Shown one piece after another: positions 1-6,811 of a stretch of 11,461 nucleotides of DNA (positions are counted from its first letter, which is position 1; the number at the start of each line of letters is the position of its first letter). Source of the DNA: an uncultured Collinsella sp. (GTDB lineage: Bacteria; Actinomycetota; Coriobacteriia; Coriobacteriales; Coriobacteriaceae). The notes below the pieces were generated by a model. It had not been told where the DNA came from. It saw only the letters and a list, made by a program, of their open reading frames with translations, and ran no database searches. The translations under genes were made by a program, and so were the position numbers. Location of the stretch: the NCBI GenBank assembly GCA_900547345.1, contig URGG01000062.1:1-11461 (forward strand), in the 5' to 3' direction.

Positions 1-1
1 G

Positions 2-94
2 AAGGGGCCGGTGCGGCTTTCCGGCGTATTGCTGGAGGTGGACGGGAAAACCGGCAAGGCAGTTTCCATCAAGCGGGTAAATGTGGACGGATAA
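2..94 (+). CDS. 3' end of an unrecognised gene (partial)
   Basis: One frame is open from the window edge to a TAA at 92-94 and encodes about 30 residues ending in IKRVNVDG. The segment has alternating hydrophobic and charged residues (RLSGVLLEVDG), as in a beta-rich domain end, but I do not recognise a family. Codon use (GTA, GGA, AAA, GGG) resembles the Asp23 gene that follows rather than the genes after 760, so it probably comes from the same source as that segment. No convincing terminator separates its stop from the promoter at 128. With only 30 codons visible, chance openness of the frame cannot be excluded. Confidence 0.35.
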   Translation, partial: KGPVRLSGVLLEVDGKTGKAVSIKRVNVDG

Positions 95-127
95 ACTGAA
101 CATCTGCTGAACAAATGGCCTGCATAC

Positions 128-156
128 TTGCCAGAACCAAAAAAGTATAGTATAAT
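128..156 (+). promoter_or_regulatory. Strong sigma-A/70-type promoter for the Asp23 gene
   Basis: A TTGCCA box (128-133, five of six matches to TTGACA) and a perfect TATAAT box (151-156) are separated by exactly 17 bases of A-rich DNA. This is the best promoter in the window and is unlike the weak -35 boxes found after 5600. It overlaps codons of the longest open frame through the Asp23 gene, which argues that translation does not begin at the TTG at 128. Transcription should start near 163. Confidence 0.75.
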
Positions 157-176
157 AAAAAATCAGCAAAAACCAT

Positions 177-198
177 GCGGCCGCCCCAAAACGGCCGC
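177..198 (+). promoter_or_regulatory. GC-rich hairpin in the Asp23 leader
   Basis: GCGGCCG (177-183) and CGGCCGC (192-198) form a perfect 7-bp stem with an 8-base loop (CCCCAAAA). It lies between the promoter at 128-156 and the Shine-Dalgarno at 208-213. No T-run follows, so it is not an intrinsic terminator. It could stabilise the 5' end of the mRNA or serve as a binding site. Confidence 0.5.
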
Positions 199-207
199 CA
201 CCAAAAC

Positions 208-213
208 GGAGGG
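208..213 (+). promoter_or_regulatory. Ribosome binding site that sets the Asp23 start
   Basis: GGAGGG is followed five bases later by ATG at 219. This is ideal spacing and identifies 219 as the intended start, although that ATG is out of frame with the Asp23 body in the sequence as given. Confidence 0.7.
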
Positions 214-218
214 ATACG

Positions 219-562
219 ATGATAGGCTACGAAAACTGGGTACCGTGGAGATCTCGCAGGAATACTTTGCCAACCTGATCGGCATGGCGGCCTCCGAGTG
301 CTATGGCGTTGCCGGAATGATCAATTCCACCTACCAGGGACTGCGCTACGCCATCACCAAAAGTGATGTGCCCGATAAGGGCGTGCGTGTAAAAACCACC
401 GACGGCAAACTGATCGTTGATATTCACATTGCTGTGACCTACGGCATCAATATCAGCGCCATCGTGCAGAGCATCATCCACAATGTGCGCTATACGGTGG
501 AGGAATGCACCGGCTTTAAGGTAGCGCGCGTAAATGTATATGTGGATGAGATGACCGCGTAA
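219..562 (+). CDS. Asp23/Gls24 family protein with an apparent one-base deletion near its start
   Basis: Asp23/Gls24 proteins are small cytoplasmic or membrane-peripheral proteins linked to envelope stress. In many Gram-positives one is encoded just upstream of the DAK/FakA gene, as here. The family core is clear: VEISQEYFANLIG, then ASECYGVAGM, then a V-DIHIAVTYG strand and the closing VNVYVDEM. The best initiation site is ATG 219 behind GGAGGG, but it reads MIGYENW and then diverges to a stop at 276-278. The family sequence lies in the next frame and resumes as LGTVEIS from about 236. One extra C or G between 231 and 242 would join the two as MIGYEN(L/W)GTVEIS, matching the usual start. So one base was lost by sequencing or assembly error, or the gene is recently broken. 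A long in-frame start at TTG 128 lies inside the promoter and is unlikely. GTG 245 is in frame but lacks a Shine-Dalgarno. Codon use differs from genes after 760. Confidence 0.75.
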
Positions 563-597
563 AACGGCTCTCGCTTTATTATTGCAATTTGCAGGGA

Positions 598-611
598 GCG
601 CCGCGCGGCGC
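598..611. repeat. Perfect 14-bp GC palindrome before the fakA-like gene
   Basis: GCGCCGCGCGGCGC is exactly self-complementary and sits between the asp23 stop and the Shine-Dalgarno at 618-623. As RNA it could fold to a 5-bp stem with a CGCG loop. No T-run follows, so it is not a terminator. It may be a mRNA structure or protein site, or incidental. Confidence 0.4.
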
Positions 612-631
612 ACCCGGAAGGAGCGTACGAT

Positions 632-2296
632 TTGATCACCGCAAAGCAGCTGTCGGAGGCGTATATCTCCGGCGCCAATAATATTGAAAACAACCGCCAA
701 AAGGTAGACGCCCTGAATGTATTTCCCGTCCCGGACGGCGATACCGGCACCAACATGTCGCTCACGCTCGCCTCGGTGACCAAGGAGCTCTCTGTCCTTC
801 CCGCCGATGCCGATATGGAGGCCATCGCCGGTGCCATCACCCACGGCTCTCTCATGGGCGCTCGCGGTAACTCCGGCGTTATTACCTCGCAGATTCTTCG
901 CGGCGTGGCCGAGGGCCTTGTCTCTGCCGACGAGCCTATTACGTCCGCCAATATTGCCTTCGCCTTCCGTCGTGCCGTCAAGGTCGCCTTCCAGGCCGTC
1001 CGCAAGCCCATCGAGGGCACGATCCTCACGGTCCTGCGCGATGTCTCGACCAAGGCCGATGAGTGCGAGAAGAAGAAGTTCTCGGCCGAGGATGCGCTCG
1101 ATGCTATCGTCGTCGAGGCGTACCAGTCCGTTGCTCGCACGCCCGACCTGCTGCCCGTTCTGAAGGAGAACGGCGTGGTCGACTCCGGCGCCTTTGGCTT
1201 TGCCATCTTCCTGGAGAACTTTGTTGCCGCCGCGCTTGGCCGCAGCACCGTTGTCGAGGATTTCTCCGCCACGTTTGATTCCGCTGGCTCTGCCCGCGAT
1301 GCGGCCCTTGGTCGCGTTGAGATCGAGGCCAACGACGACTGGGAGGGCTCGGAGTTCCGCTACTGCAACGAGTTCCTCTTTAAGGCCGACGCCCCGTTTG
1401 ACGAGGACGAGTGCCTTAAGTTCCTGGGTTCCATGGGCGACTGCGAACTGCTCGTGGGTGCCTACCCCGATTACAAGATCCATGTGCACTCCAACACCCC
1501 CAACCTGGTGCTCGAGCACATGCTGCAGCTCGGTCAGATTTACGAGGTCTTTATCCACAACATGGAGATGGAGGCCCACGACCGTACCGCCAAGATTCAC
1601 GAGGACCAGGAAAAGGCCGCCGAGCCCGCGAAGGCCCTGGGCTTTGTCGCCGTTGCCGCCGGTTCCGGCGAGGCCGACATCCTTAAGTCCCTCGGCGTCG
1701 ACGTGATCGTGTCGGGTGGCCAGACCATGAACCCCTCGACCGCCGACCTGCTGGGCGCGGTGGACCAGGTCAACGCGACCTCGGTCATCATCCTGCCCAA
1801 TAACGGCAACATCCGCATGGCTGCCGAGGCTGCCGCTTCTGCCTGCACGGACAAGAAGGTTGCCGTCGTTCCCACCAAGACCGTCCCGCAGGCGTTCTCC
1901 GCGCTGTTCGCGGTCCTGCCCGATTCCGAGCTCGAGGACGCCGTCGCCGCCATGGTCGACGCCATCAGCGAGGTCCGCGATGGCGAGGTCACCCGCGCTG
2001 TGCGCGACTCCAGCGCCTCCGACGGCTCGCCGATTCACTCCGGTGACGTCATGGGTATCATCGCCGGCTCCATCGACGTGGTCGGCTCCGACGTGAAGCA
2101 GGTCACGCTCGACTGCATCAACCGCATGCAGGAGGAAGAGGAGGGCGACGCACTGACGATTCTGGCCGGCGAGGAGCTGTCCGATGAGGCCTTCCAGGAG
2201 ATCGTCGACGCTATCGAGGAGGCTCAGCCCGACTTGGAGATTGACGCCCATCGTGGCGAGCAGCCGCTCTATCCCGTGATTTTCTCGATCGAGTAG
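632..2296 (+). CDS. fakA: DAK (DhaL + C-terminal) domain protein, FakA-type fatty acid kinase subunit
   Basis: FakA phosphorylates free fatty acids delivered by FakB (DegV-family) proteins, giving acyl-phosphate for phospholipid synthesis. At 554 residues it is close to S. aureus FakA. The DhaL-type kinase domain fills the first ~200 residues, with NVFPVPDGDTGTNM at 29-42 (D35 and D37 being the expected Mg-ATP ligands) and HGSLMGARGNSG at 71-82. The middle domain keeps the likely zinc ligands C245 (RYCNEF) and H284/H286 (IHVHSNTP). The C-terminal part (from ~330) is the family's regulatory/FakB-binding region. Start is TTG 632, eight bases after AAGGAG (618-623). The partner fakB is not in the window, so the kinase role is by family. 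Codons before about 730 (AAT, ATT, GAA, CAA, GTA) resemble the Asp23 gene, while the rest is GAG/AAG/GTC/CTC-rich, so the gene may be a hybrid. Confidence 0.85.
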   Translation: MITAKQLSEAYISGANNIENNRQKVDALNVFPVPDGDTGTNMSLTLASVTKELSVLPADADMEAIAGAITHGSLMGARGNSGVITSQILRGVAEGLVSADEPITSANIAFAFRRAVKVAFQAVRKPIEGTILTVLRDVSTKADECEKKKFSAEDALDAIVVEAYQSVARTPDLLPVLKENGVVDSGAFGFAIFLENFVAAALGRSTVVEDFSATFDSAGSARDAALGRVEIEANDDWEGSEFRYCNEFLFKADAPFDEDECLKFLGSMGDCELLVGAYPDYKIHVHSNTPNLVLEHMLQLGQIYEVFIHNMEMEAHDRTAKIHEDQEKAAEPAKALGFVAVAAGSGEADILKSLGVDVIVSGGQTMNPSTADLLGAVDQVNATSVIILPNNGNIRMAAEAAASACTDKKVAVVPTKTVPQAFSALFAVLPDSELEDAVAAMVDAISEVRDGEVTRAVRDSSASDGSPIHSGDVMGIIAGSIDVVGSDVKQVTLDCINRMQEEEEGDALTILAGEELSDEAFQEIVDAIEEAQPDLEIDAHRGEQPLYPVIFSIE

Positions 2297-2306
2297 GCAT
2301 CTCGTC

Positions 2307-4484
2307 ATGTCCGAGCTGTGCTCCGTGCCGCGCGTCTCGGAGCGCTTTGCCCAGAGCAATGCGCTCGATGAAGATATCGCGCGACTCAAATATGTTTCGG
2401 GTAAACGTGAGGAGGCCCTTCGCCGTCTGGGAATTCGGACGGTGGGGGACCTCCTTCTCCATATCCCTCATCGATACCTGGACTTTACCCGTTCGTGGTC
2501 CATCGAGATGGCGCCCATCGGTACCATGTGCACCATCATCGCCACGGTCGACCGTATCGTCCAAAAGCAGCCGCGTCCGCGCATGCAGGTGACCGAGGTC
2601 TCACTCGTTGACGAGACGGGCGTGCTGCAGGTCGCCTTTTTCCGCCAGCCCTGGATTGCCCAGCAGCTTAAGCAGGGCGACCGCCTGGCCGTGATGGGCA
2701 AGGTCGAGTTTGCCTACGGCTTTAAGCAGATGGCCTCGCCGCACTTTGAAAAGCTCGAGGACGGGCGTGCCGCAGGCACCATCCTGCCGGTCCATTACGT
2801 GAGTGATGGCGTGAGCCAGGCGTGGATGCGCCGCATCGTAAGCGGCGCGCTCGAGGTCGTCGGCAATCCGTTCGATCCGATTCCCGCGCCGCTGCGCGCA
2901 AAGCGGAAGCTCATGAGCAATGCCCGCGCGTTGCGCTCAATCCATTTTCCATCGAGTATGGCAGAGCGCGACATCGCGCGTCGTCGCCTGGCCTACGAGG
3001 AGTGCCTCTACCTGCAGCTGGCGTTGCGTCTGCGCAACGACGGCGGCCTGGTCGATGTGGTGCCCTATGCCCACACCGCGGGCGAGCACCTGGCCGCGCT
3101 CAAGCAAGCCCTGCCGTTTTCGCTGAGCGACGAGCAGGAGGCCGCGTTCCAGGATATCCTGCGCGATATGTGCGATGACGGGCGTGTGATGAACCGCCTG
3201 CTGTTGGGTGATGTCGGTACCGGTAAGACCGCCGTTGCCGCCTGCGCACTGGCTGTGGCTGCCGATAGCGGCACGCAGGCCTGCGTTATGGCGCCCACGG
3301 GCGTGCTGGCGCGCCAATATGCCGATAAGACCGGCCCTCTGCTCTCACAGGCCGGCATGTCCTGGGCGCTTCTGACGGGTGCCACGCCGGCTGCAGAGCG
3401 CGAGCGCATCCATGCACAGCTGAAATCGGGCGAGCTTAATGTGCTCTTTGGCACCCACGCGGTGCTTTCGGATAACGTTGCGTTCAAGCATCTATCGCTC
3501 GTGGTCATCGATGAGCAGCACCGCTTTGGTGTGGGCCAGCGCAACGCTCTGCGCGCGAAGGGCCCCGGTGCCGATCTGCTCGTTATGACGGCAACGCCCA
3601 TCCCGCGTACGCTGGCGCTTTCGGTCTACGGCGATCTGGATACGAGCATCATCCGCCACCGGCCTGTTCCGGGTGCCGGTGTGACCACGCGCGTGCTCAC
3701 CGAGTCGAGCCGCGACCTCGCCTATGGCGCCATTCGCGAGGCGCATGAAAAGGGTCAGCAGGCCTACGTGATTTGCCCGCTCGTGGAGCCGAGCGATTCG
3801 GCCGATGAGTTGGAGGACGTACCCGGTATCGCCCGCGACGAGGAGGGCCGCGTGACGGTCCCCGTGCCGCTTCACGATACGGCAACCGAGCTCGACCGAC
3901 TGCGTCTTGCGTTGCCGGGGCTTACCGTCGAGCGCCTTCACGGCCGTATGCCGGCGGGGGAGAAGGATCGGGTCATCGATGCCTTCAAGCGTGGCGAGAT
4001 TGACGTGCTCGTCTCGACTACGGTGGTCGAGGTGGGCGTCGACGTGCCCAATGCCACCGTCATGGTTATCGAGAACGGTGAGCGCTTTGGTTTGGCTGCC
4101 CTGCACCAGCTGCGCGGTCGCGTGGGCCGTGGCAGCGTGTCGGGCACGTGCCTGGTCATGACGCACTCCAAGGGCAACGGCGGCGCATCGGCGGCACAAG
4201 ACCGTCTCCAGTCGCTCGAAAAGACCTCGGACGGCTTTACGCTCGCCCAGATGGACCTGCGCCTGCGCCATGAAGGCGAGATCCTGGGTTATCGTCAGCA
4301 TGGTGGTGTGACCCTGCGCTTTGTCGACCTGGACGCCGATGAGGACCTTATCGAATGGGCCCATTTGGACGCGGTCGAGCTCTTGCGGTATGCTTGCAAC
4401 CTTGACTCTGTGGCGACGCGTCCCTTGCGCGACGCGGTCGCCATGCGTTATCGACATATCTTTAAGGAGGTCAGCGGAGGATGA
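2307..4484 (+). CDS. recG: ATP-dependent DNA helicase RecG
   Basis: RecG is a superfamily 2 double-stranded DNA translocase that regresses stalled forks and remodels branched DNA. The N-terminal half carries the OB-fold wedge (around residues 55-150, including VSLVDETGVLQVAFFRQ). LPFSLSDEQ precedes the Walker A GDVGTGKT (301-308). Motif II is DEQH (402-405) in the RecG form IDEQHRFGVGQR. Then come MTATPIPRTLALSVYGDL, VSTTVVEVGVDVPNA and the arginine motif HQLRGRVGRG. At 725 residues it is slightly longer than usual. An acidic insertion of roughly 20 residues lies between CPLVEPSD (from 490) and RLHGRM (from 543). ATG 2307 is ten bases after the fakA stop with a weak Shine-Dalgarno, suggesting read-through or coupled translation. 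The end overlaps rsmD by four bases (ATGA). Confidence 0.96.
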   Translation: MSELCSVPRVSERFAQSNALDEDIARLKYVSGKREEALRRLGIRTVGDLLLHIPHRYLDFTRSWSIEMAPIGTMCTIIATVDRIVQKQPRPRMQVTEVSLVDETGVLQVAFFRQPWIAQQLKQGDRLAVMGKVEFAYGFKQMASPHFEKLEDGRAAGTILPVHYVSDGVSQAWMRRIVSGALEVVGNPFDPIPAPLRAKRKLMSNARALRSIHFPSSMAERDIARRRLAYEECLYLQLALRLRNDGGLVDVVPYAHTAGEHLAALKQALPFSLSDEQEAAFQDILRDMCDDGRVMNRLLLGDVGTGKTAVAACALAVAADSGTQACVMAPTGVLARQYADKTGPLLSQAGMSWALLTGATPAAERERIHAQLKSGELNVLFGTHAVLSDNVAFKHLSLVVIDEQHRFGVGQRNALRAKGPGADLLVMTATPIPRTLALSVYGDLDTSIIRHRPVPGAGVTTRVLTESSRDLAYGAIREAHEKGQQAYVICPLVEPSDSADELEDVPGIARDEEGRVTVPVPLHDTATELDRLRLALPGLTVERLHGRMPAGEKDRVIDAFKRGEIDVLVSTTVVEVGVDVPNATVMVIENGERFGLAALHQLRGRVGRGSVSGTCLVMTHSKGNGGASAAQDRLQSLEKTSDGFTLAQMDLRLRHEGEILGYRQHGGVTLRFVDLDADEDLIEWAHLDAVELLRYACNLDSVATRPLRDAVAMRYRHIFKEVSGG

Positions 4485-5137
4485 GAATCATCGGCGGCGA
4501 ATGGCGCGGTCGTAAGATCGAGGAGCCCCGTGGTCGCGATGTCACCCGCCCCACGACTGATCGCGTGCGCGAGGCGTGCGCATCTATGGTCATGTCGGCA
4601 TTCGATTTCGATCTGGACGAGGTCCGTGTGCTGGACGCCTTTGGCGGCTCCGGTGCCCTAGGTATCGAGATGCTCTCTCGTGGGGCCCGCTCGCTCACGA
4701 CGTTTGAGATCGATCGCAACGCCGCGCGGCTCATTACCAAGAATATCGAGTCGCTCTGCCGTGACCGTGCGCGTTGGCGCGTGGTAACGGGCGACATGCT
4801 GATGAGTGCCTCGCGCGGTCGTGTGCCGGGCGGCCCCTTTGATCTGGTCCTGCTCGACCCGCCGTATGCTTTTGGCGCCGAGCCGGTCGAGGAACTGCTG
4901 CAGAATCTGGCTCAGCAGGGTCTGCTTGCGCCTGGCGCTTATGCCCTGTTTGAGCATGCCTCCGCCGATGCGGGCGCGCATCCGGCAGGCTTTGAGACTG
5001 TACGTGAGAAGCGCTACGGCATTACCTCGGTCGACCTGCTTCGTTGGGTCGGCGATGACGACGGTGAGGACGATAGTGCCGTCACCGATGCCGATAACAA
5101 CGATGCCACGACGTTTCAGGAGGACGCTCATGAGTGA
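4481..5137 (+). CDS. rsmD: 16S rRNA (guanine966-N2)-methyltransferase RsmD
   Basis: RsmD methylates N2 of G966 in 16S rRNA during 30S assembly using S-adenosylmethionine. The family N-terminus is present (MRIIGGEWRGRKI, then RPTTDRVREA). The SAM-binding motif I is VLDAFGGSGALGIE from residue 50, and the catalytic DPPY motif is at 126-129 inside LVLLDPPYAFG. The 218 residues include an unusual acidic, low-complexity tail from about 190 (DDDGEDDSAVTDADNNDATT) beyond the methyltransferase fold. ATG 4481 overlaps the recG stop; AAGGAGG lies ten bases upstream and a second GGAGG touches the start codon. The 3' end overlaps coaD by eight bases. The rsmD-coaD pairing is common in bacteria. Confidence 0.93.
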   Translation: MRIIGGEWRGRKIEEPRGRDVTRPTTDRVREACASMVMSAFDFDLDEVRVLDAFGGSGALGIEMLSRGARSLTTFEIDRNAARLITKNIESLCRDRARWRVVTGDMLMSASRGRVPGGPFDLVLLDPPYAFGAEPVEELLQNLAQQGLLAPGAYALFEHASADAGAHPAGFETVREKRYGITSVDLLRWVGDDDGEDDSAVTDADNNDATTFQEDAHE

Positions 5138-5627
5138 CACCATCAACCGCGTGATCGTCCCGGGCACCTTTGATCCCATCACGTTTGGCCATATCGATGT
5201 GATCCGCCGCGCCCGCCGCATCTTTCCCAGCGTGATCGTCGCTGTTGCCGAGTCGCAGGGTAAAAACGGTGTGGGCACCACGTTTACGCTCGATGAGCGC
5301 GTGGCGCTGGCCCGCGAGGCGCTCGGTGATATCGACGGCGTTGAGGTCCTGCCCTTTACCGGCCTCTTGGTCGACTTCGCTCGTGAGCAGGGGGCGGGGG
5401 CCGTGGTCAAGGGCCTGCGCGCCATGACCGACTTTGAGTACGAGCTGCAGCAGGCCGACCTCAACTATCGCTTGGATAACGAGCTGGAGTCCATCTTTGT
5501 CATGAGCGCGCCGCAGTACGGCTATATCTCGAGCTCGGTTGTTCGCCAGATCGCCTCGCTCGGTAGTGACGTATCGACGTTTGTCCCGTCCAACGTGGTC
5601 GAAGCGCTCAAACATCGCTTTTCGTGA
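5130..5627 (+). CDS. coaD: Phosphopantetheine adenylyltransferase CoaD
   Basis: CoaD adenylylates 4'-phosphopantetheine to dephospho-CoA, the penultimate step of CoA synthesis. The 165-residue length is typical. The nucleotidyltransferase signature is GTFDPITFGH, with the (H/T)xGH motif as TFGH at residues 18-21. VVKGLRAMTDFEYELQ, the substrate-binding region, and the C-terminal YISSSVVRQIASLG are also diagnostic. The start is ATG 5130, six bases after AGGAGG (5118-5123), although the frame stays open further upstream inside rsmD. The eight-base overlap with rsmD implies translational coupling. Its product supplies the prosthetic group for the ACP encoded about 3 kb downstream. Confidence 0.95.
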   Translation: MSDTINRVIVPGTFDPITFGHIDVIRRARRIFPSVIVAVAESQGKNGVGTTFTLDERVALAREALGDIDGVEVLPFTGLLVDFAREQGAGAVVKGLRAMTDFEYELQQADLNYRLDNELESIFVMSAPQYGYISSSVVRQIASLGSDVSTFVPSNVVEALKHRFS

Positions 5628-5651
5628 CGTTTCTTATTGCCTGGTGGCATG

Positions 5652-5660
5652 TGGTAAACT
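5652..5660 (+). promoter_or_regulatory. Extended -10 promoter before the SepIVA-like gene
   Basis: TGG immediately before TAAACT gives an extended -10 element (TGn + TAnnnT). A TTGCCT at 5637-5642 is only 12 bases upstream, too close for a -35, so the extended -10 would have to carry recognition. The 68-base gap after coaD and the start codon at 5696 place it well. Confidence 0.45.
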
Positions 5661-5695
5661 AGCACGATGATATGTTACCTATGAAAGGAGACTGG

Positions 5696-6193
5696 ATGCC
5701 GGGCGAGAATTTTCCTGGCGATAGGATCGTCAGCTTGGTCGATGAGCTCGAAGGGCTGATCGAGGAAGCCAAGCCGCCTTTCGGCAAGAACGCTCAGTTC
5801 AAGGTCATCGACGCCGACGTGTTCTTCAACATTCTCGACGAGATCCGCATGAGCTATCCCGAGGAGTGGCAGAAGTCCCGCCGTATCCTTAAGGAGCGCG
5901 AGGAGCTCATGGCTTCCGCCGCCGCTCAGGCCGATTCCATCATTGCCGATGCTCAGCAGCAGGCCCTCACCATTGCCGGTGAGCAGGAGATCGTCCGCCT
6001 TGCGCAGCAGCAGGCCGACGACATCCGCGATCGTGCCCAGCAGTACGAGCGCGAGACGCGTTATGCTGCCGAGGACTATGCAGAGCAGGTCTTTACGCAC
6101 CTGGAGGAGAACCTCAAGAGCCTGACCGGCACCGTTACCCGTTGCCGTCAGCAGCTCAACGAGGGTGCCGCCCAACAGAATGGTCAGTGGTAA
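5696..6193 (+). CDS. SepIVA-like DivIVA-family coiled-coil protein
   Basis: A 165-residue cytoplasmic protein without membrane segments. The N-terminal block (about 12-70: IVSLVDELEGLIEEAKPPF, then NILDEIRMSYPEEWQKSRRIL) and the C-terminal EENLKSLTGTVTRCRQQL resemble what I recall of mycobacterial SepIVA (Rv2927c), a septal/polar factor. Residues ~62-135 are Ala/Gln/Glu-rich and predicted coiled coil. It is shorter than SepIVA (about 245), with fewer central repeats. The position also fits: in mycobacteria SepIVA lies beside a DUF177 gene and rnc. Start 5696 follows AAAGGAG (5684-5690) at five bases; in-frame ATGs at 5672 and 5681 precede that site and are rejected. The stop overlaps the next start (TAATG). 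Automatic annotation might label it as an ATP synthase B-like or unknown coiled-coil protein. The division role is inferred. Confidence 0.75.
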   Translation: MPGENFPGDRIVSLVDELEGLIEEAKPPFGKNAQFKVIDADVFFNILDEIRMSYPEEWQKSRRILKEREELMASAAAQADSIIADAQQQALTIAGEQEIVRLAQQQADDIRDRAQQYERETRYAAEDYAEQVFTHLEENLKSLTGTVTRCRQQLNEGAAQQNGQW

Positions 6194-6747
6194 TGGCTGA
6201 GTTCCCGAGCGTTACCGTCGATCTTTCCGAGCAGCTCGAGTTTCCTGGAGATTCGTATCCGCTGACCGGTAAGGTCGATGTCGCCACCTACACGGTGGGC
6301 GAGAAGGAGTACCAGCTTCAGGACGGCATCGACTACGACGTTGTCTTTACCAATGCCGGTACCGGTGTCTTGCTCACGGGCATGGTCCGCGCGCACGCCA
6401 CCGGCGAGTGCGACCGTTGCCTGGAGCCTGCCTCGTTTGATATCGCCGGCGAAATCGAGGAGTTCTACCTCTTTGAGGAGCCCGAGGATCCCGAGGCCTA
6501 CGAGGATGGCTACGAGCTCCTGGGTGAGGACCGTCTCGTCGATCTGGGCGAGCCCATCAATGACGCGGTCGTTATGGACACGCCGTTCGTGGTGCTCTGC
6601 AAGCCCGATTGCCGTGGTCTGTGCCCCACATGCGGTTGCAATCTCAACGTCGAGCAATGCGATTGCGCCGCCCAGGCAGAGGCGGAATGGGCCGCTGCCA
6701 CGGAAAATCCATTTGCAGCATTGAAGAATCTCAAGCTCGATGAGTAA
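6193..6747 (+). CDS. DUF177 / YceD family metal-binding protein
   Basis: DUF177 proteins are conserved beside rpmF in most bacteria; in E. coli YceD is tied to 23S rRNA accumulation. The 184 residues show the family pattern: GECDRCLEP (C73, C76) and LCKPDCRGLCPTCGCNLN (C136, C140, C144, C147, C149), followed by QCDC and the closing NPFAALKNLKL. The cysteines suggest a zinc site. An acidic stretch (about 84-120) lies between the two Cys groups. ATG 6193 overlaps the previous stop by one base (TAATG) with little Shine-Dalgarno, so translation is probably coupled to the SepIVA-like gene. The frame is open upstream to 6142, but that part is inside the previous gene. Confidence 0.9.
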   Translation: MAEFPSVTVDLSEQLEFPGDSYPLTGKVDVATYTVGEKEYQLQDGIDYDVVFTNAGTGVLLTGMVRAHATGECDRCLEPASFDIAGEIEEFYLFEEPEDPEAYEDGYELLGEDRLVDLGEPINDAVVMDTPFVVLCKPDCRGLCPTCGCNLNVEQCDCAAQAEAEWAAATENPFAALKNLKLDE

Positions 6748-6752
6748 AACTG

Positions 6753-6761
6753 TGGTAGTAT
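6753..6761 (+). promoter_or_regulatory. Extended -10 promoter before rpmF
   Basis: TGG followed by TAGTAT, six bases after the DUF177 stop and about 50 bases before the rpmF start, has the same TGG-TA form as the site at 5652. No good -35 lies at 16-18 bases. Confidence 0.45.
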
Positions 6762-6811
6762 CGCTACTTGCGCGTAATCGCCACACTGGATAGTTCATAA
6801 GGAAGGTCACT

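Noticed and set aside
128..230. N-terminal extension of the Asp23 protein from TTG 128
   Set aside because: Its DNA contains a consensus promoter and a leader hairpin, and the peptide (Lys/Pro-rich) does not resemble the family.
227..2389. A 720-codon open frame on the minus strand across asp23 and fakA
   Set aside because: It is the mirror of GC-biased plus-strand codons, is full of Gly/Asp/His/Leu/Arg repeats without any recognisable domain, and overlaps two clear family proteins.
3492..4457. A 321-codon minus-strand open frame opposite recG
   Set aside because: It covers the conserved RecG helicase motifs, has no recognisable motif of its own and shows the composition of antisense to high-GC coding DNA.
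5637..5660. TTGCCT...TAAACT as a classic -35/-10 promoter
   Set aside because: The spacer is only 12 bases. Only the extended -10 reading (TGG-TAAACT) is retained. The TGCC-TGGT-GGCA mini-hairpin here has just 4 bp.
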